Shown here one piece after another: positions 1 to 8,989 of a DNA stretch of 15,052 nucleotides. The stretch is from Saccoglossus kowalevskii. Lineage: Eukaryota; Hemichordata; Enteropneusta; Harrimaniidae. The notes under the pieces were generated by a model. That model did not search any database. It was not told the origin of the DNA and saw only the letters and a program-made list of their open reading frames with translations. The first letter of the stretch is position 1. The number at the start of each line of letters is the position of its first letter. The translations under genes and the position numbers were made by a program. The stretch covers positions 1 through 15,052 of the forward strand of contig NW_003132677.1 in assembly GCF_000003605.2 (NCBI RefSeq), read 5' to 3'.

Positions 1-82
1 CATCATTGATAGGTCAGTGGTTGATACCTGGGACTGACATACACTGTCATCACTTGTATAGGTTGATACCTTGGGCTGTCAT
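1..82. repeat. Left-edge end of an A-like module (partial unit plus 42-bp short unit)
   Basis: Positions 1-40 are a truncated unit with the GGACTGACAT tail and one base lost in CATCATTGAT. Positions 41-82 are a short unit with GTATAGGTTGATACC, one base longer than the usual 41-bp form. A GGACTGACAT unit followed by a short unit is how other A modules end (for example 3593-3681), so the window opens at the end of an A copy. Confidence 0.85.
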
Positions 83-369
83 ACCATCTCATCACTTGAT
101 AGGTCAGTGACTGATACCTAGGTCTAACATACACTGTCATCACTTGATAGGTCAGTAGTTGATACCTAGGGCTGTCATGCACTGTCATCACATGACATGA
201 TATAGGTTGATACCTGGGGATGTCAAACACTGTCATCACTTGATAGGTCAATGGTTGATACCTGGGGCTGTGATACACTGTCATCACTCGATAGGTCAGT
301 GGTTGATACCTAGGTCTAACATACACTGTCATCACTTGATAGGTAAGTGGTTGATACCTGGGGCTGTAT
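83..369. repeat. Module B-like block (6 units)
   Basis: Starts with ACCATCTCAT, then the TAGTTGATACC unit (131), the ACATGACATGATATAGG unit (179), the TCAATGG unit with CTGTGAT tail (227), a CACTCGAT unit (275) and a 47-bp unit with GGTAAGTGG (323). It lacks the GAAACCTAGG unit seen in other B copies, and ACCATCTCAT replaces ACCCTCTCAT. Confidence 0.8.
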
Positions 370-655
370 ACACTGTCATCACTTGATATGTCAGTGGTTG
401 ATACCTGGGGCTGTATACACTGTCATCACTTGATGGGTCAGTGGTTGATACATATGTCTAACATACACTGTCATCACCTGATAGGTAAGTGGTTGATACC
501 TAGGTCTAACATACACTGACGTCACTTGATAGGTCAGTGGCTGATACCTAGGTCTAACATACACTGTCATCACTTGATAGATCAGTGGTTGATACCTGGG
601 GTGGTGATACACTGTCATCACTCGATAGGTCAGAGGGTGATACCTGGGGCTGTAT
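370..655. repeat. Module A-like partial pass (6 units)
   Basis: Units match the middle of module A: CATATGTC (417, where most copies have CATAGGTC), CACCTGAT (465), GACGTCAC (513, unique), the GATAGATCAG unit with GGTGGTGAT tail (561) and the CACTCGAT unit with CAGAGGG (609, 47 bp). The pass then restarts at 656, so the A tail is missing here. Confidence 0.8.
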
Positions 656-1126
656 ACACTGTCATCACTTGATAGGTCAGTGGTTGATACCTGGGGCTGT
701 ATACACTGTCATCACTTGATAGGTCAGTGGTTGATACATAGGTCTAACATACACTGTCATCACTTGATAGGTCAGTGGTTGATACCTAGGTCTAACATAC
801 ACTGTCGTCACTTGATAGGTCAGTGGCTGATACCTAGGTCTAACATACACTGTCATCACTTGATAGATCAGTGGTTGATACCTGGGGTGGTGATACACTG
901 TCATCACTCGATAGGTCAGTAGGTGATACCTGGGGCTGTATACACTGTCATCACTTGATAGGTCAGTGGTTGATACATAGGTATAACATACACTGTCATC
1001 ACTTGATAGGTCATTGATTGATACCTGGGACTGACATACACTGTCATCACTTGACAGGTCAGTGGTTGATACCTGGGACTGACATACACTGTCATCACAT
1101 GATAGGTTGATACCTTGGGCTGTCAT
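656..1126. repeat. Module A-like pass ending in the 41-bp unit
   Basis: Same unit order as 370-655 and then on through the A tail: CATAGG (703), GTCGTCAC (799), GATAGATCAG (847), CACTCGAT (895), CATTGATTG (990), TTGACAGG (1038) and the short unit 1086-1126. Compared with 3116-3681 it lacks the TTACTTGGGG head unit and one GGGACTGACAT unit. Confidence 0.85.
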
Positions 1127-1413
1127 ACCCTCTCATCACTTGATAGGTCAGTGACTGATACCTAGGTCTAACATACACTGTCATCACTTGATAGGTCAGT
1201 AGTTGATACCTAGGGCTGTCATGCACTGTCATCACATGACATGATAGAGGTTGATACCTGGGGATGTCAAACACTGTCATCACTTGATAGGTCAATGGTT
1301 GATACCTGGGGCTGTGATATACTGTCATCACTTGATAGGTCAGTGGTTGAAACCTAGGTCTAACATATACTGTCATCAATCGATAGGTCAGTGGTTGATA
1401 CCTGGGGCTGTAT
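1127..1413. repeat. Module B copy (6 units, 287 bp)
   Basis: Unit order is ACCCTCTCAT, TAGTTGATACC, ACATGACATGATAGAGG, TCAATGG with CTGTGAT, GAAACCTAGG, then a 47-bp CGAT unit. It differs from the 3682 copy by ATACTG starts at 1319 and 1367 and by CAATCGAT in place of CACTCGAT. Confidence 0.88.
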
Positions 1414-1892
1414 ACATTGTCATCACTTGATAGGTCAGTGGTTGATACATAGGTCTAACATACACTGTCATCACTTGATAGATCAGTGGTTGATACCTAG
1501 GTCTAACATACACTGTCGTCACTTGATAGGTCAGTGGCTGATACCTGGGGCTGTCATACCCTGTCATAACTTGATAGGTCAGTGGCTGATACCTAGGTCT
1601 AATATACACTGTCATCACCTGATAGGTCAGTGGTTGATACCTGGGGATGTCAAACACTGCCATCACTTGATAAGTCAATGGTTGATACCTTGGGCTGAGA
1701 TACACTGTCATCATTTGATAGGTCAGTGGTTGACACCTGGGGTGGTGATACATTGTCATCACTCGATAGGTCAGTGGTTGATACATGGGGCTGTATACAC
1801 TGTCATCACTTGATAGGTCATTGGTTGATACATAGGTCTAACATACACTGTCATCACTTGATAGGTCAGTGGTTGATACCTAGGTCTAACAT
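1414..1892. repeat. Mixed units outside the main modules (10 units)
   Basis: Holds unit classes also seen at 5956-6626: GTCGTCAC with a CTGTCAT tail (1510), CCCTGTCATAAC (1558), a TTGGGCTGAGAT tail (1654) and CATTTGAT (1702). Order and contents overlap 6052-6434 only in part, so I read it as a rearranged patch. No non-repeat sequence. Confidence 0.75.
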
Positions 1893-2270
1893 ACACTGTC
1901 GTCTTTTGATAGGTCAGTGGCTGATACCTAGGTCTAACATACACTGTCATCACTTGATAGGTCAGTGGTTGATACCTAGGTCTAACAAACACTGTCATCA
2001 CTTGATAGGTCAGTGGCTGATACCTAGGTCTAACATACACTGTCATCAATTGATAGATCAGTGGTTGATACCTAAAGGCTGTCATACATTGTCATCACAT
2101 GACATGTCAGTGGTCGATACCTGGGGATGTCATACACTGTCATCACTTGATAGGTCATTGATTGATACCTGGGACTGACATACACTGTCATCACTTGATA
2201 GGTCAGTGGTTGATACCTGGGACTGACATACACTGTCATCACTTGATAGATTGATACCTTGGGCTGTCAT
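1893..2270. repeat. Module C copy 1 (8 units, 378 bp)
   Basis: Starts with GTCGTCTTTTGAT. The next tail is AACAA (1941), then an ordinary CTGATACC unit, the 49-bp unit 2037-2085 (CAATTGATAGATCAG and CCTAAAGGC), a unit with TGACATGTCA and GGTCGATACC (2086), a CATTGATTG unit, a GGGACTGACAT unit and the 41-bp unit 2230-2270 with GATAGATTGATACC. The same eight-unit string recurs at 6627, 12214 and 13542. Confidence 0.92.
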
Positions 2271-2318
2271 AACCTCTCATCACTTGATAGGTTAGTGACT
2301 GATACCTAGGTCTAACAT
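2271..2318. repeat. Hybrid junction unit between C and D
   Basis: Begins AACCTCTCAT like a B or L head unit but carries GATAGGTTAGTG, a variant also found in the unit at 8146, which likewise precedes a D module. The shared T suggests the D duplication reached into this unit. Confidence 0.7.
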
Positions 2319-3019
2319 ACACTGTCATCACTTGATAGGTCAGTAGTTGACACCTGGGGCTGTCATGCACTGTCATCACATGACATGATATAGGTTGATA
2401 CCTGGGGATGTCAAACACTGTCATCACTTGATAGGTCAATGGCTGATACCTGGGGCTGTGATACACTGTCATCACTCGATAGGTCAGTGGTTGATACCTG
2501 GGGCTCTCATACACTGTCATCACTTGATAGGTCAGTGGTGATACCTAGGTCTAACATACACTGTCATCACTCGATAGGTCAGTGGTTGATACCTGGGGCT
2601 GTATACACTGTCATCACTTGATAGGTCAGTGGTTGACACCGAGGGCTGTCATACACTGTCATCACATGACAGGTCTGTGGTTGATATCTGGGGATGTCAA
2701 ACACTGTCATCACTTGATAGGTCAGTGGTTGACACCTGGGGCTGTCATAACTTGATAGGTCAGTGGCTGATACCTAGGTGTAATATACACTGTCATCACT
2801 TGATAGTTCAGTGGTTGATACCTAGGGCTTGTCATACTCTGTCTTCACATGACAGGTCAGTGATGATACCTGAGGATGTCAAACACTGCCATCACTTGAT
2901 AGGTCAATGGTTGATACCTTGGGCTGAGATACACTGTCATCACTTGATAGGTCAGTGGTTGATACCTGGGACTGACATACACTGTCATCACTTGATAGGT
3001 TGATACCTTGGGCTGTCAT
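2319..3019. repeat. Module D copy 1 (15 units, 701 bp)
   Basis: The head (2319-2462) resembles module B: TAGTTGACACC, ACATGACATGATATAGG, TCAATGGCTGATACC. D-specific units follow: CTCTCAT tail (2463), CAGTGGTGATACC, one base short (2511), GACACCGAGGG (2605), GACAGGTCTGTGG with GATATCTGGGG (2653), the 38-bp unit (2749-2786), a 49-bp unit with GGGCTTGTC (2787), TCTGTCTTCAC (2836, 47 bp), CTGCCATC (2883), a GGGACTGACAT unit and the 41-bp unit 2979-3019. Copies at 8194 and 9419. Confidence 0.92.
2749..2786. repeat. 38-bp deleted unit (also 8624-8661 and 9849-9886)
   Basis: The unit lacks its first ten bases. Compared with the intact pair 1510-1605, where CTGTCAT, ACC, CTGTCAT and AAC follow one another, one CTGTCAT plus ACC is missing. 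This is the expected product of slippage between two 7-bp direct repeats, seen only inside module D. Confidence 0.9.
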
Positions 3020-3115
3020 ACCCTCTCATCACTTGATAGGTCAGTGACTGATACCTAGGTCTAACATACACTGTCATCACTCGATAGGTCAGTGGTTGAT
3101 ACCTAGGTCTAACAT
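3020..3115. repeat. Linker L (2 units, 96 bp)
   Basis: An ACCCTCTCAT unit with GTGACTGATACC, followed by a CACTCGAT unit with TAGGTCTAACAT tail. This pair, or a close variant, stands before full module A copies at 4106, 7005, 12592 and 13920, and before short A copies at 8894 and 9976. Confidence 0.85.
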
Positions 3116-3681
3116 ACACTGTCATCACTCGATAGGTCAGTGGTTGTTACTTGGGGCTGTATACACTGTCATCACTTGATAGGTCAGTGGTTGATACGTG
3201 GGGCTGTATACACTGTCATCACTTGATAGGTCAGTGGTTGATACATAGGTCTAACATACACTGTCATCACTTGATAGGTCAGTGGTTGATACCTAGGTCT
3301 AACATACACTGTCGTCACTTGATAGGTCAGTGGCTGATACCTAGGTCTAACATACACTGTCATCACTTGATAGATCAGTGGTTGATACCTGGGGTGGTGA
3401 TACACTGTCATCACTCGATAGGTCAGAGGTAGATACCTGGGGCTGTATACACTGTCATCACTTGATAGGTCAGTGGTTGATACATAGGTCTAACATACAC
3501 TGTCATCACTTGATAGGTCATTGATTGATACCTGGGACTGACATACACTGTCATCACTTGATAGGTCAGTGGTTGATACCTGGGACTGACATACACTGTC
3601 ATCACTTGACAGGTCAGTGGTTGATACCTGGGACTGACATACACTGTCATCACATGATAGGTTGATACCTTGGGCTGTCAT
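3116..3681. repeat. Module A reference copy (12 units, 566 bp)
   Basis: Unit starts: 3116 (GGTTGTTACTTGGGG, 47 bp), 3163 (GATACGTGGGG, 47 bp), 3210 (CATAGG), 3258, 3306 (GTCGTCAC with CTGATACC), 3354 (GATAGATCAG, GGTGGTGAT tail), 3402 (CACTCGAT with CAGAGG, 47 bp), 3449 (CATAGG), 3497 (CATTGATTG), 3545, 3593 (TTGACAGG) and 3641 (41 bp). Position 3402 alone has GAGGTAGATACC; other A copies have GAGGTTGATACC or similar. Confidence 0.93.
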
Positions 3682-3968
3682 ACCCTCTCATCACTTGATA
3701 GGTCAGTGACTGATACCTTGGTCTAACATACACTGTCATCACTTGATAGGTCAGTAGTTGATACCTAGGGCTGTCATGCACTGTCATCACATGACATGAT
3801 AGAGGTTGATACCTGGGGATGTCAAACACTGTCATCACTTGATAGGTCAATGGTTGATACCTGGGGCTGTGATACACTGTCATCACTTGATAGGTCAGTG
3901 GTTGAAACCTAGGTCTAACATACACTATCATCACTCGATAGGTCAGTGGTTGATACCTGGGGCTGTAT
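3682..3968. repeat. Module B reference copy (6 units, 287 bp)
   Basis: Unit starts: 3682 (CCTCTCAT with ACCTTGGTC), 3730 (TAGTTGATACC), 3778 (GCACTG, ACATGACATGATAGAGG, GGGGATGTCAA tail), 3826 (TCAATGG, CTGTGAT tail), 3874 (GAAACCTAGG) and 3922 (ACTATCATCACTCGAT, 47 bp). Confidence 0.93.
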
Positions 3969-4105
3969 ACACTGTCATCACTTGATAGGTCAGTGGTTGA
4001 TACATAGGTCTAACATACACTGTCATCACTTGATAGGTCAGTGGTTGATACCTGGGACTGACATACACTGTCATCACTTGATAGGTTGATACCTTGGGCT
4101 GTCAT
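3969..4105. repeat. Three-unit spacer closing the 1086-bp period
   Basis: A CATAGG unit, a GGGACTGACAT unit and a 41-bp short unit (4065-4105). L (3020) + A + B + this spacer = 1086 bp, and the next L starts at 4106, exactly 1086 bp after 3020. Confidence 0.88.
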
Positions 4106-4201
4106 ACCCTCTCATCACTTGATAGGTCAGTGACTGATACCTAGGTCTAACATACACTGTCATCACTCGATAGGTCAGTGGTTGATACCTAGGTCTAACA
4201 T
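4106..4201. repeat. Linker L
   Basis: Same two units as 3020-3115, offset 1086 bp. Confidence 0.87.
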
Positions 4202-4767
4202 ACACTGTCATCACTCGATAGGTCAGTGGTTGTTACTTGGGGCTGTATACACTGTCATCACTTGATAGGTCAGTGGTTGATACGTGGGGCTGTATACACT
4301 GTCATCACTTGATAGGTCAGTGGTTGATACATAGGTCTAACATACACTGTCATCACTTGATAGGTCAGTGGTTGATACCTAGGTCTAACATACACTGTCG
4401 TCACTTGATAGGTCAGTGGCTGATACCTAGGTCTAACATACACTGTCATCACTTGATAGATCAGTGGTTGATACCTGGGGTGGTGATACACTGTCATCAC
4501 TCGATAGGTCAGAGGTTGATACCTGGGGCTGTATACACTGTCATCACTTGATAGGTCAGTGGTTGATACATAGGTCTAACATACACTGTCATCACTTGAT
4601 AGGTCATTGATTGATACCTGGGACTGCCATACACTGTCATCACTTGATAGGTCAGTGGTTGATACCTGGGACTGACATACACTGTCATCACTTGACAGGT
4701 CAGTGGTTGATACCTGGGACTGACATACACTGTCATCACATGATAGGTTGATACCTTGGGCTGTCAT
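4202..4767. repeat. Module A copy (566 bp)
   Basis: Unit-for-unit match to 3116-3681, including the GATACGTGGGG unit. Local differences are GAGGTTGATACC at the seventh unit and GGGACTGCCAT near 4621. Ends with the 41-bp unit 4727-4767. Confidence 0.93.
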
Positions 4768-5054
4768 ACCCTCTCATCACTTGATAGGTCAGTGACTGAT
4801 ACCTTGGTCTAACATACACTGTCATCACTTGATAGGTCAGTAGTTGATACCTAGGGCTGTCATGCACTGTCATCACATGACATGATAGAGGTTGATACCT
4901 GGGGATGTCAAACACTGTCATCACTTGATAGGTCAATGGTTGATACCTGGGGCTGTGATACACTGTCATCATTTGATAGGTCAGTGGTTGAAACCTAGGT
5001 CTAACATACACTATCATCACTCGATAGGTCAGTGGTTGATACCTGGGGCTGTAT
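4768..5054. repeat. Module B copy (287 bp)
   Basis: Same six units as 3682-3968; the GAAACCTAGG unit begins with CATCATTTGAT here, a variant shared with the next B copy (5670) but not with 3682. That pairs these two copies as closest relatives. Confidence 0.92.
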
Positions 5055-5150
5055 ACACTGTCATCACTTGATAGGTCAGTGGTTGATACATAGGTTTAAC
5101 ATACACTGTCATCACTTGATAGGTCAGTGGTTGATACCTAGGTCTAACAT
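5055..5150. repeat. Two-unit spacer with TAGGTTTAACAT
   Basis: A CATAGG unit with tail TAGGTTTAACAT, then a plain unit. The spacer at 5956 has the same TTTAACAT change, linking the two junctions. Relative to the previous round, 184 bp are absent here and at the start of the next A (48+41+48+47, four whole units). Confidence 0.85.
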
Positions 5151-5669
5151 ACACTGTCATCACTCGATAGGTCAGTGGTTGTTACTTGGGGCTGTATACA
5201 CTGTCATCACTTGATAGGTCAGTGGTTGATACATAGGTCTAACATACACTGTCATCACTTGATAGGTCAGTGGTTGATACCTAGGTCTAACATACACTGT
5301 CGTCACTTGATAGGTCAGTGGCTGATACCTAGGTCTAACATACACTGTCATCACTTGATAGATCAGTGGTTGATACCTGGGGTGGTGATACACTGTCATC
5401 ACTCGATAGGTCAGAGGTTGATACCTGGGGCTGTATACACTGTCATCACTTGATAGGTCAGTGGTTGATACATAGGTCTAACATACACTGTCATCACTTG
5501 ATAGGTCATTGATTGATACCTGGGACTGACATACACTGTCATCACTTGATAGGTCAGTGGTTGATACCTGGGACTGACATACACTGTCATCACTTGACAG
5601 GTCAGTGGTTGATACCTGGGACTGACATACACTGTCATCACATGATAGGTTGATACCTTGGGCTGTCAT
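5151..5669. repeat. Module A copy lacking the second unit (519 bp)
   Basis: Starts with the TTACTTGGGG unit and goes straight to the CATAGG unit at 5198; the GATACGTGGGG unit present at 3163 and 4249 is missing. From there it matches 4296-4767 at a 902-bp offset, ending in the 41-bp unit 5629-5669. Confidence 0.92.
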
Positions 5670-5955
5670 ACCCTCTCATCACTTGATAGGTCAGTGACTG
5701 ATACCTTGGTCTAACATACACTGTCATCACTTGATAGGTCAGTAGTTGATACCTAGGGCTGTCATGCACTGTCTCACATGACATGATAGAGGTTGATACC
5801 TGGGGATGTCAAACACTGTCATCACTTGATAGGTCAATGGTTGATACCTGGGGCTGTGATACACTGTCATCATTTGATAGGTCAGTGGTTGAAACCTAGG
5901 TCTAACATACACTATCATCACTCGATAGGTCAGTGGTTGATACCTGGGGCTGTAT
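5670..5955. repeat. Module B copy with one-base deletion (286 bp)
   Basis: Same order as 4768-5054 and shares its CATTTGAT variant. The GCACTG unit has GTCTCACATG in place of GTCATCACATG (near 5773), making that unit 47 bp and shifting the offset to 901. Confidence 0.92.
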
Positions 5956-6626
5956 ACACTGTCATCACTTGATAGGTCAGTGGTTGATACATAGGTTTAA
6001 CATACACTGTCATCACTTGATAGGTCAGTGGTTGATACCTAGGTCTAACATACACTGTCGTCACTTGATAGGTCAGTGGCTGATACCTGGGGCTGTCATA
6101 CCCTGTCATAACTTGATAGGTCAGTGGTTAATACCTGGGACTGACATACACTGTCATCACTTGATAGGTCAATGGTTGATACCTTGGGTTGAGATACACT
6201 GTCATCATTTGATAGGTCAGAGGTTGATACCTGGGGCTGTATACACTGTCATCACTTGATAGGTCAGTGGTTGATATATAGGTCTAACATACACTGTCGT
6301 CACTTGATAGGTCAGTGGTTGATACCTAGGTCTAACATACACTGTCGTCACTTGATAGGTCAGTGGCTGATACCTGGGGCTGTCATACCCTGTCATAACT
6401 TGATAGGTCAGTGGCTGATACCTAGGTCTAATATACACTGTCATCACTTGATAGGTCAGTGGTTGATACCTAGGGCTGTCATACCCTGTCATCACTTGAT
6501 AGGTCAATGGTTGATACCTGGGGCTGTGATACACTGTCATCACTTGATAGGTCAGTGGTTGAAACCTAGGTCTAACATACACTATCATCACTCGATAGGT
6601 CAGTGGTTGATACCTAGGTCTAACAT
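5956..6626. repeat. Mixed unit region (14 units)
   Basis: Contains TTTAACAT (5956), GTCGTCAC with CTGTCAT tail (6052 and 6339), CCCTGTCATAAC (6100 and 6387), GGTTAATACC (6100), TTGGGTTGAGAT (6148), GATATATAGG (6243) and a B tail (6483-6626: TCAATGG, GAAACCTAGG, ACTATCATC). The pair at 6052/6100 and its repeat at 6339/6387 mark an internal 287-bp duplication. No unique sequence. Confidence 0.8.
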
Positions 6627-7004
6627 ACACTGTCGTCTTTTGATAGGTCAGTGGCTGATACCTAGGTCTAACATACACTGTCATCACTTGATAGGTCAGT
6701 GGTTGATACCTAGGTCTAACAAACACTGTCATCACTTGATAGGTCAGTGGCTGATACCTAGGTCTAACATACACTGTCATCAATTGATAGATCAGTGGTT
6801 GATACCTAAAGGCTGTCATACATTGTCATCACATGACATGTCAGTGGTCGATACCTGGGGATGTCATACACTGTCATCACTTGATAGGTCATTGATTGAT
6901 ACCTGGGACTGACATACACTGTCATCACTTGATAGGTCAGTGGTTGATACCTGGGACTGACATACACTGTCATCACTTGATAGATTGATACCTTGGGCTG
7001 TCAT
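6627..7004. repeat. Module C copy 2 (378 bp)
   Basis: Same eight units as 1893-2270 at an offset of 4734 bp, including the 49-bp unit 6771-6819, TGACATGTCA at 6834-6843 and the 41-bp unit 6964-7004. Preceded by an ACTATCATC unit with TAGGTCTAACAT tail, as at 12166 and 13494. Confidence 0.93.
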
Positions 7005-7100
7005 ACCATCTCATCACTTGATAGGTCAGTGAGTGATACCTAGGTCTAACATACACTGTCATCACTTGATAGGTCAGTAGTTGATACCTAGGTCTAACAT
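7005..7100. repeat. Linker L variant
   Basis: ACCATCTCAT with GTGAGTGATACC, then a TAGTTGATACC unit instead of the CACTCGAT unit. The GTGAGTG variant is shared only with 12592, showing these two C-L-A strings are closely related. Confidence 0.85.
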
Positions 7101-7714
7101 ACACTGTCATCACTCGATAGGTTAGTGGTTGTTACTTGGGGCTGTATACACTGTCATCACTTGATAGGTCAGTGGTTGATACCTAGGGCTGTATACACTG
7201 TCATCACTTGATAGGTCAGTGGTTGATACATAGGTCTAACATACACTGTCATCACTTGATAGGTCAGTGGTTGATACCTAGGTCTAACATACACTGTCGT
7301 CACTTGATAGGTCAGTGGCTGATACCTAGGTCTAACATACACTGTCATCACTTGATAGATAAGTGGTTGATACCTGGGGTGGTGATACACTGTCATCACT
7401 CGATAGGTCAGAGGTTGATACCTGGGGCTGTATACACTGTCATCACTTGATAGGTCAGTGGTTGATACATAGGTCTAACATACACTGTCGTCACTTGATA
7501 GGTCAGTGGCTGATACCTGGGGCTGTCATACCCTGTCATCACTTGATAGGTCATTGATTGATACCTGGGACTGACATACACTGTCATCACTTGATAGGTC
7601 AGTGGTTGATACCTGGGACTGACATACACTGTCATCACTTGACAGGTCAGTGGTTGATACCTGGGACTGACATACACTGTCATCACATGATAGGTTGATA
7701 CCTTGGGCTGTCAT
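7101..7714. repeat. Module A copy with one extra unit (614 bp)
   Basis: Standard A order with head variant GGTTAGTGGTTGTTAC. An additional unit after the second CATAGG unit (GTCGTCAC, CTGATACC, CTGTCAT tail, near 7482-7529) adds 48 bp. The following CATTGATTG unit starts ACCCTG, a scar of the insertion. Ends with the 41-bp unit 7674-7714. Confidence 0.88.
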
Positions 7715-8001
7715 ACCCTCTCATCACTTGATAGGTCAGTGACTGATACCTTGGTCTAACATACACTGTCATCACTTGATAGGTCAGTAGTTGATACCTA
7801 GGGCTGTCATGCACTGTCATCACATGACATGATAGAGGTTGATACCTGGGGATGTCAAACACTGTCATCACTTGATAGGTCAATGGTTGATACCTGGGGC
7901 TGTGATACACTGTCATCACTTGATAGGTCAGTGGTTGAAACCTAGGTCTAACATACACTATCATCACTCGATAGGTCAGTGGTTGATACCTGGGGCTGTA
8001 T
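7715..8001. repeat. Module B copy (287 bp)
   Basis: Unit order and lengths equal 3682-3968, with ACCTTGGTC in the first unit and ACTATCATCACTCGAT in the last (7955). Confidence 0.92.
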
Positions 8002-8193
8002 ACACTGTCATCACTTGATAGGTCAGTGGTTGATACATAGGTCTAACATACACTGTCATCACTTGATAGGTCAGTGGTTGATACCTAGGTCTAACATACA
8101 CTGTCGTCACTTGATAGGTCAGTGGCTGATACCTGGGGCTGTCATACCCTGTCATAACTTGATAGGTTAGTGGCTGATACCTAGGTCTAATAT
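8002..8193. repeat. Four mixed units before module D
   Basis: CATAGG unit (8002), plain unit (8050), GTCGTCAC with CTGTCAT tail (8098) and a CCCTGTCATAAC unit (8146) carrying GATAGGTTAGTGG and tail TCTAATAT. The last is the counterpart of hybrid unit 2271-2318. Confidence 0.82.
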
Positions 8194-8893
8194 ACACTGT
8201 CATCACTTGATAGGTCAGTAGTTGACACCTGGGGCTGTCATGCACTGTCATCACATGACATGATATAGGTTGATACCTGGGGATGTCAAACACTGTCATC
8301 ACTTGATAGGTCAATGGCTGATACCTGGGGCTGTGATACACTGTCATCACTCGATAGGTCAGTGGTTGATACCTGGGGCTCTCATACACTGTCATCACTT
8401 GATAGGTCAGTGGTGATACCTAGGTCTAACATACACTGTCATCACTCGATAGGTCAGTGGTTGATACCTGGGGCTGTATACACTGTCATCACTTGATAGG
8501 TCAGTGGTTGACACCGAGGGCTGTCATACACTGTCATCACATGACAGGTCTGTGGTTGATATCTGGGGATGTCAAACACTGTCATCACTTGATAGGTCAG
8601 TGGTTGACACCTGGGGCTGTCATAACTTGATAGGTCAGTGGCTGATACCTAGGTGTAATATACACTGTCATCACTTGATAGGTCAGTGGTTGATACCTAG
8701 GGCTGTCATACTCTGTCTTCACATGACAGGTCAGTGGTTGATACCTGGGATGTCAAACACTGCCATCACTTGATAGGTCAATGGTTGATACCTTGGGCTG
8801 AGATACACTGTCATCACTTGATAGGTCAGTGGTTGATACCTGGGACTGACATACACTGTCATCACTTGATAGGTTGATACCTTGGGCTGTCAT
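8194..8893. repeat. Module D copy 2 (15 units, 700 bp)
   Basis: Unit-for-unit match to 2319-3019 at offset 5875, falling to 5874 after the 49-bp unit, which is 48 bp here (GGGCTGTC, not GGGCTTGTC). The 38-bp unit is 8624-8661; the TCTGTCTTCAC unit (8710) is 47 bp by a different deletion (CCTGGGATG) from copy 1. Ends in the 41-bp unit 8853-8893. Confidence 0.93.
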
Positions 8894-8989
8894 ACCCTCT
8901 CATCACTTGATAGGTCAGTGACTGATACCTAGGTCTAACATACACTGTCATCACTCGATAGGTCAGTGGTTGATACCTAGGTCTAACAT
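8894..8989. repeat. Linker L
   Basis: Matches 3020-3115 at offset 5874; the D-L-A order here copies 2319-3544. Confidence 0.87.

Noticed and set aside
2836-2882. Promoter or terminator signals within GC-variant units
   Set aside because: No TATA box with a supporting context, no polyadenylation signal and no hairpin followed by a T-run was found; short AT runs such as GTCTTTTGAT are ordinary unit variants.
6217-6912. Long overlapping ORFs on both strands (about 200 and 218 codons) as possible repeat-protein genes
   Set aside because: They are translations of the 48-bp DNA repeat. Starts and stops come from unit variants, both strands are open together, and 47-, 41-, 38- and 49-bp units break the frame throughout the array. 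No unique N- or C-terminal sequence is present.
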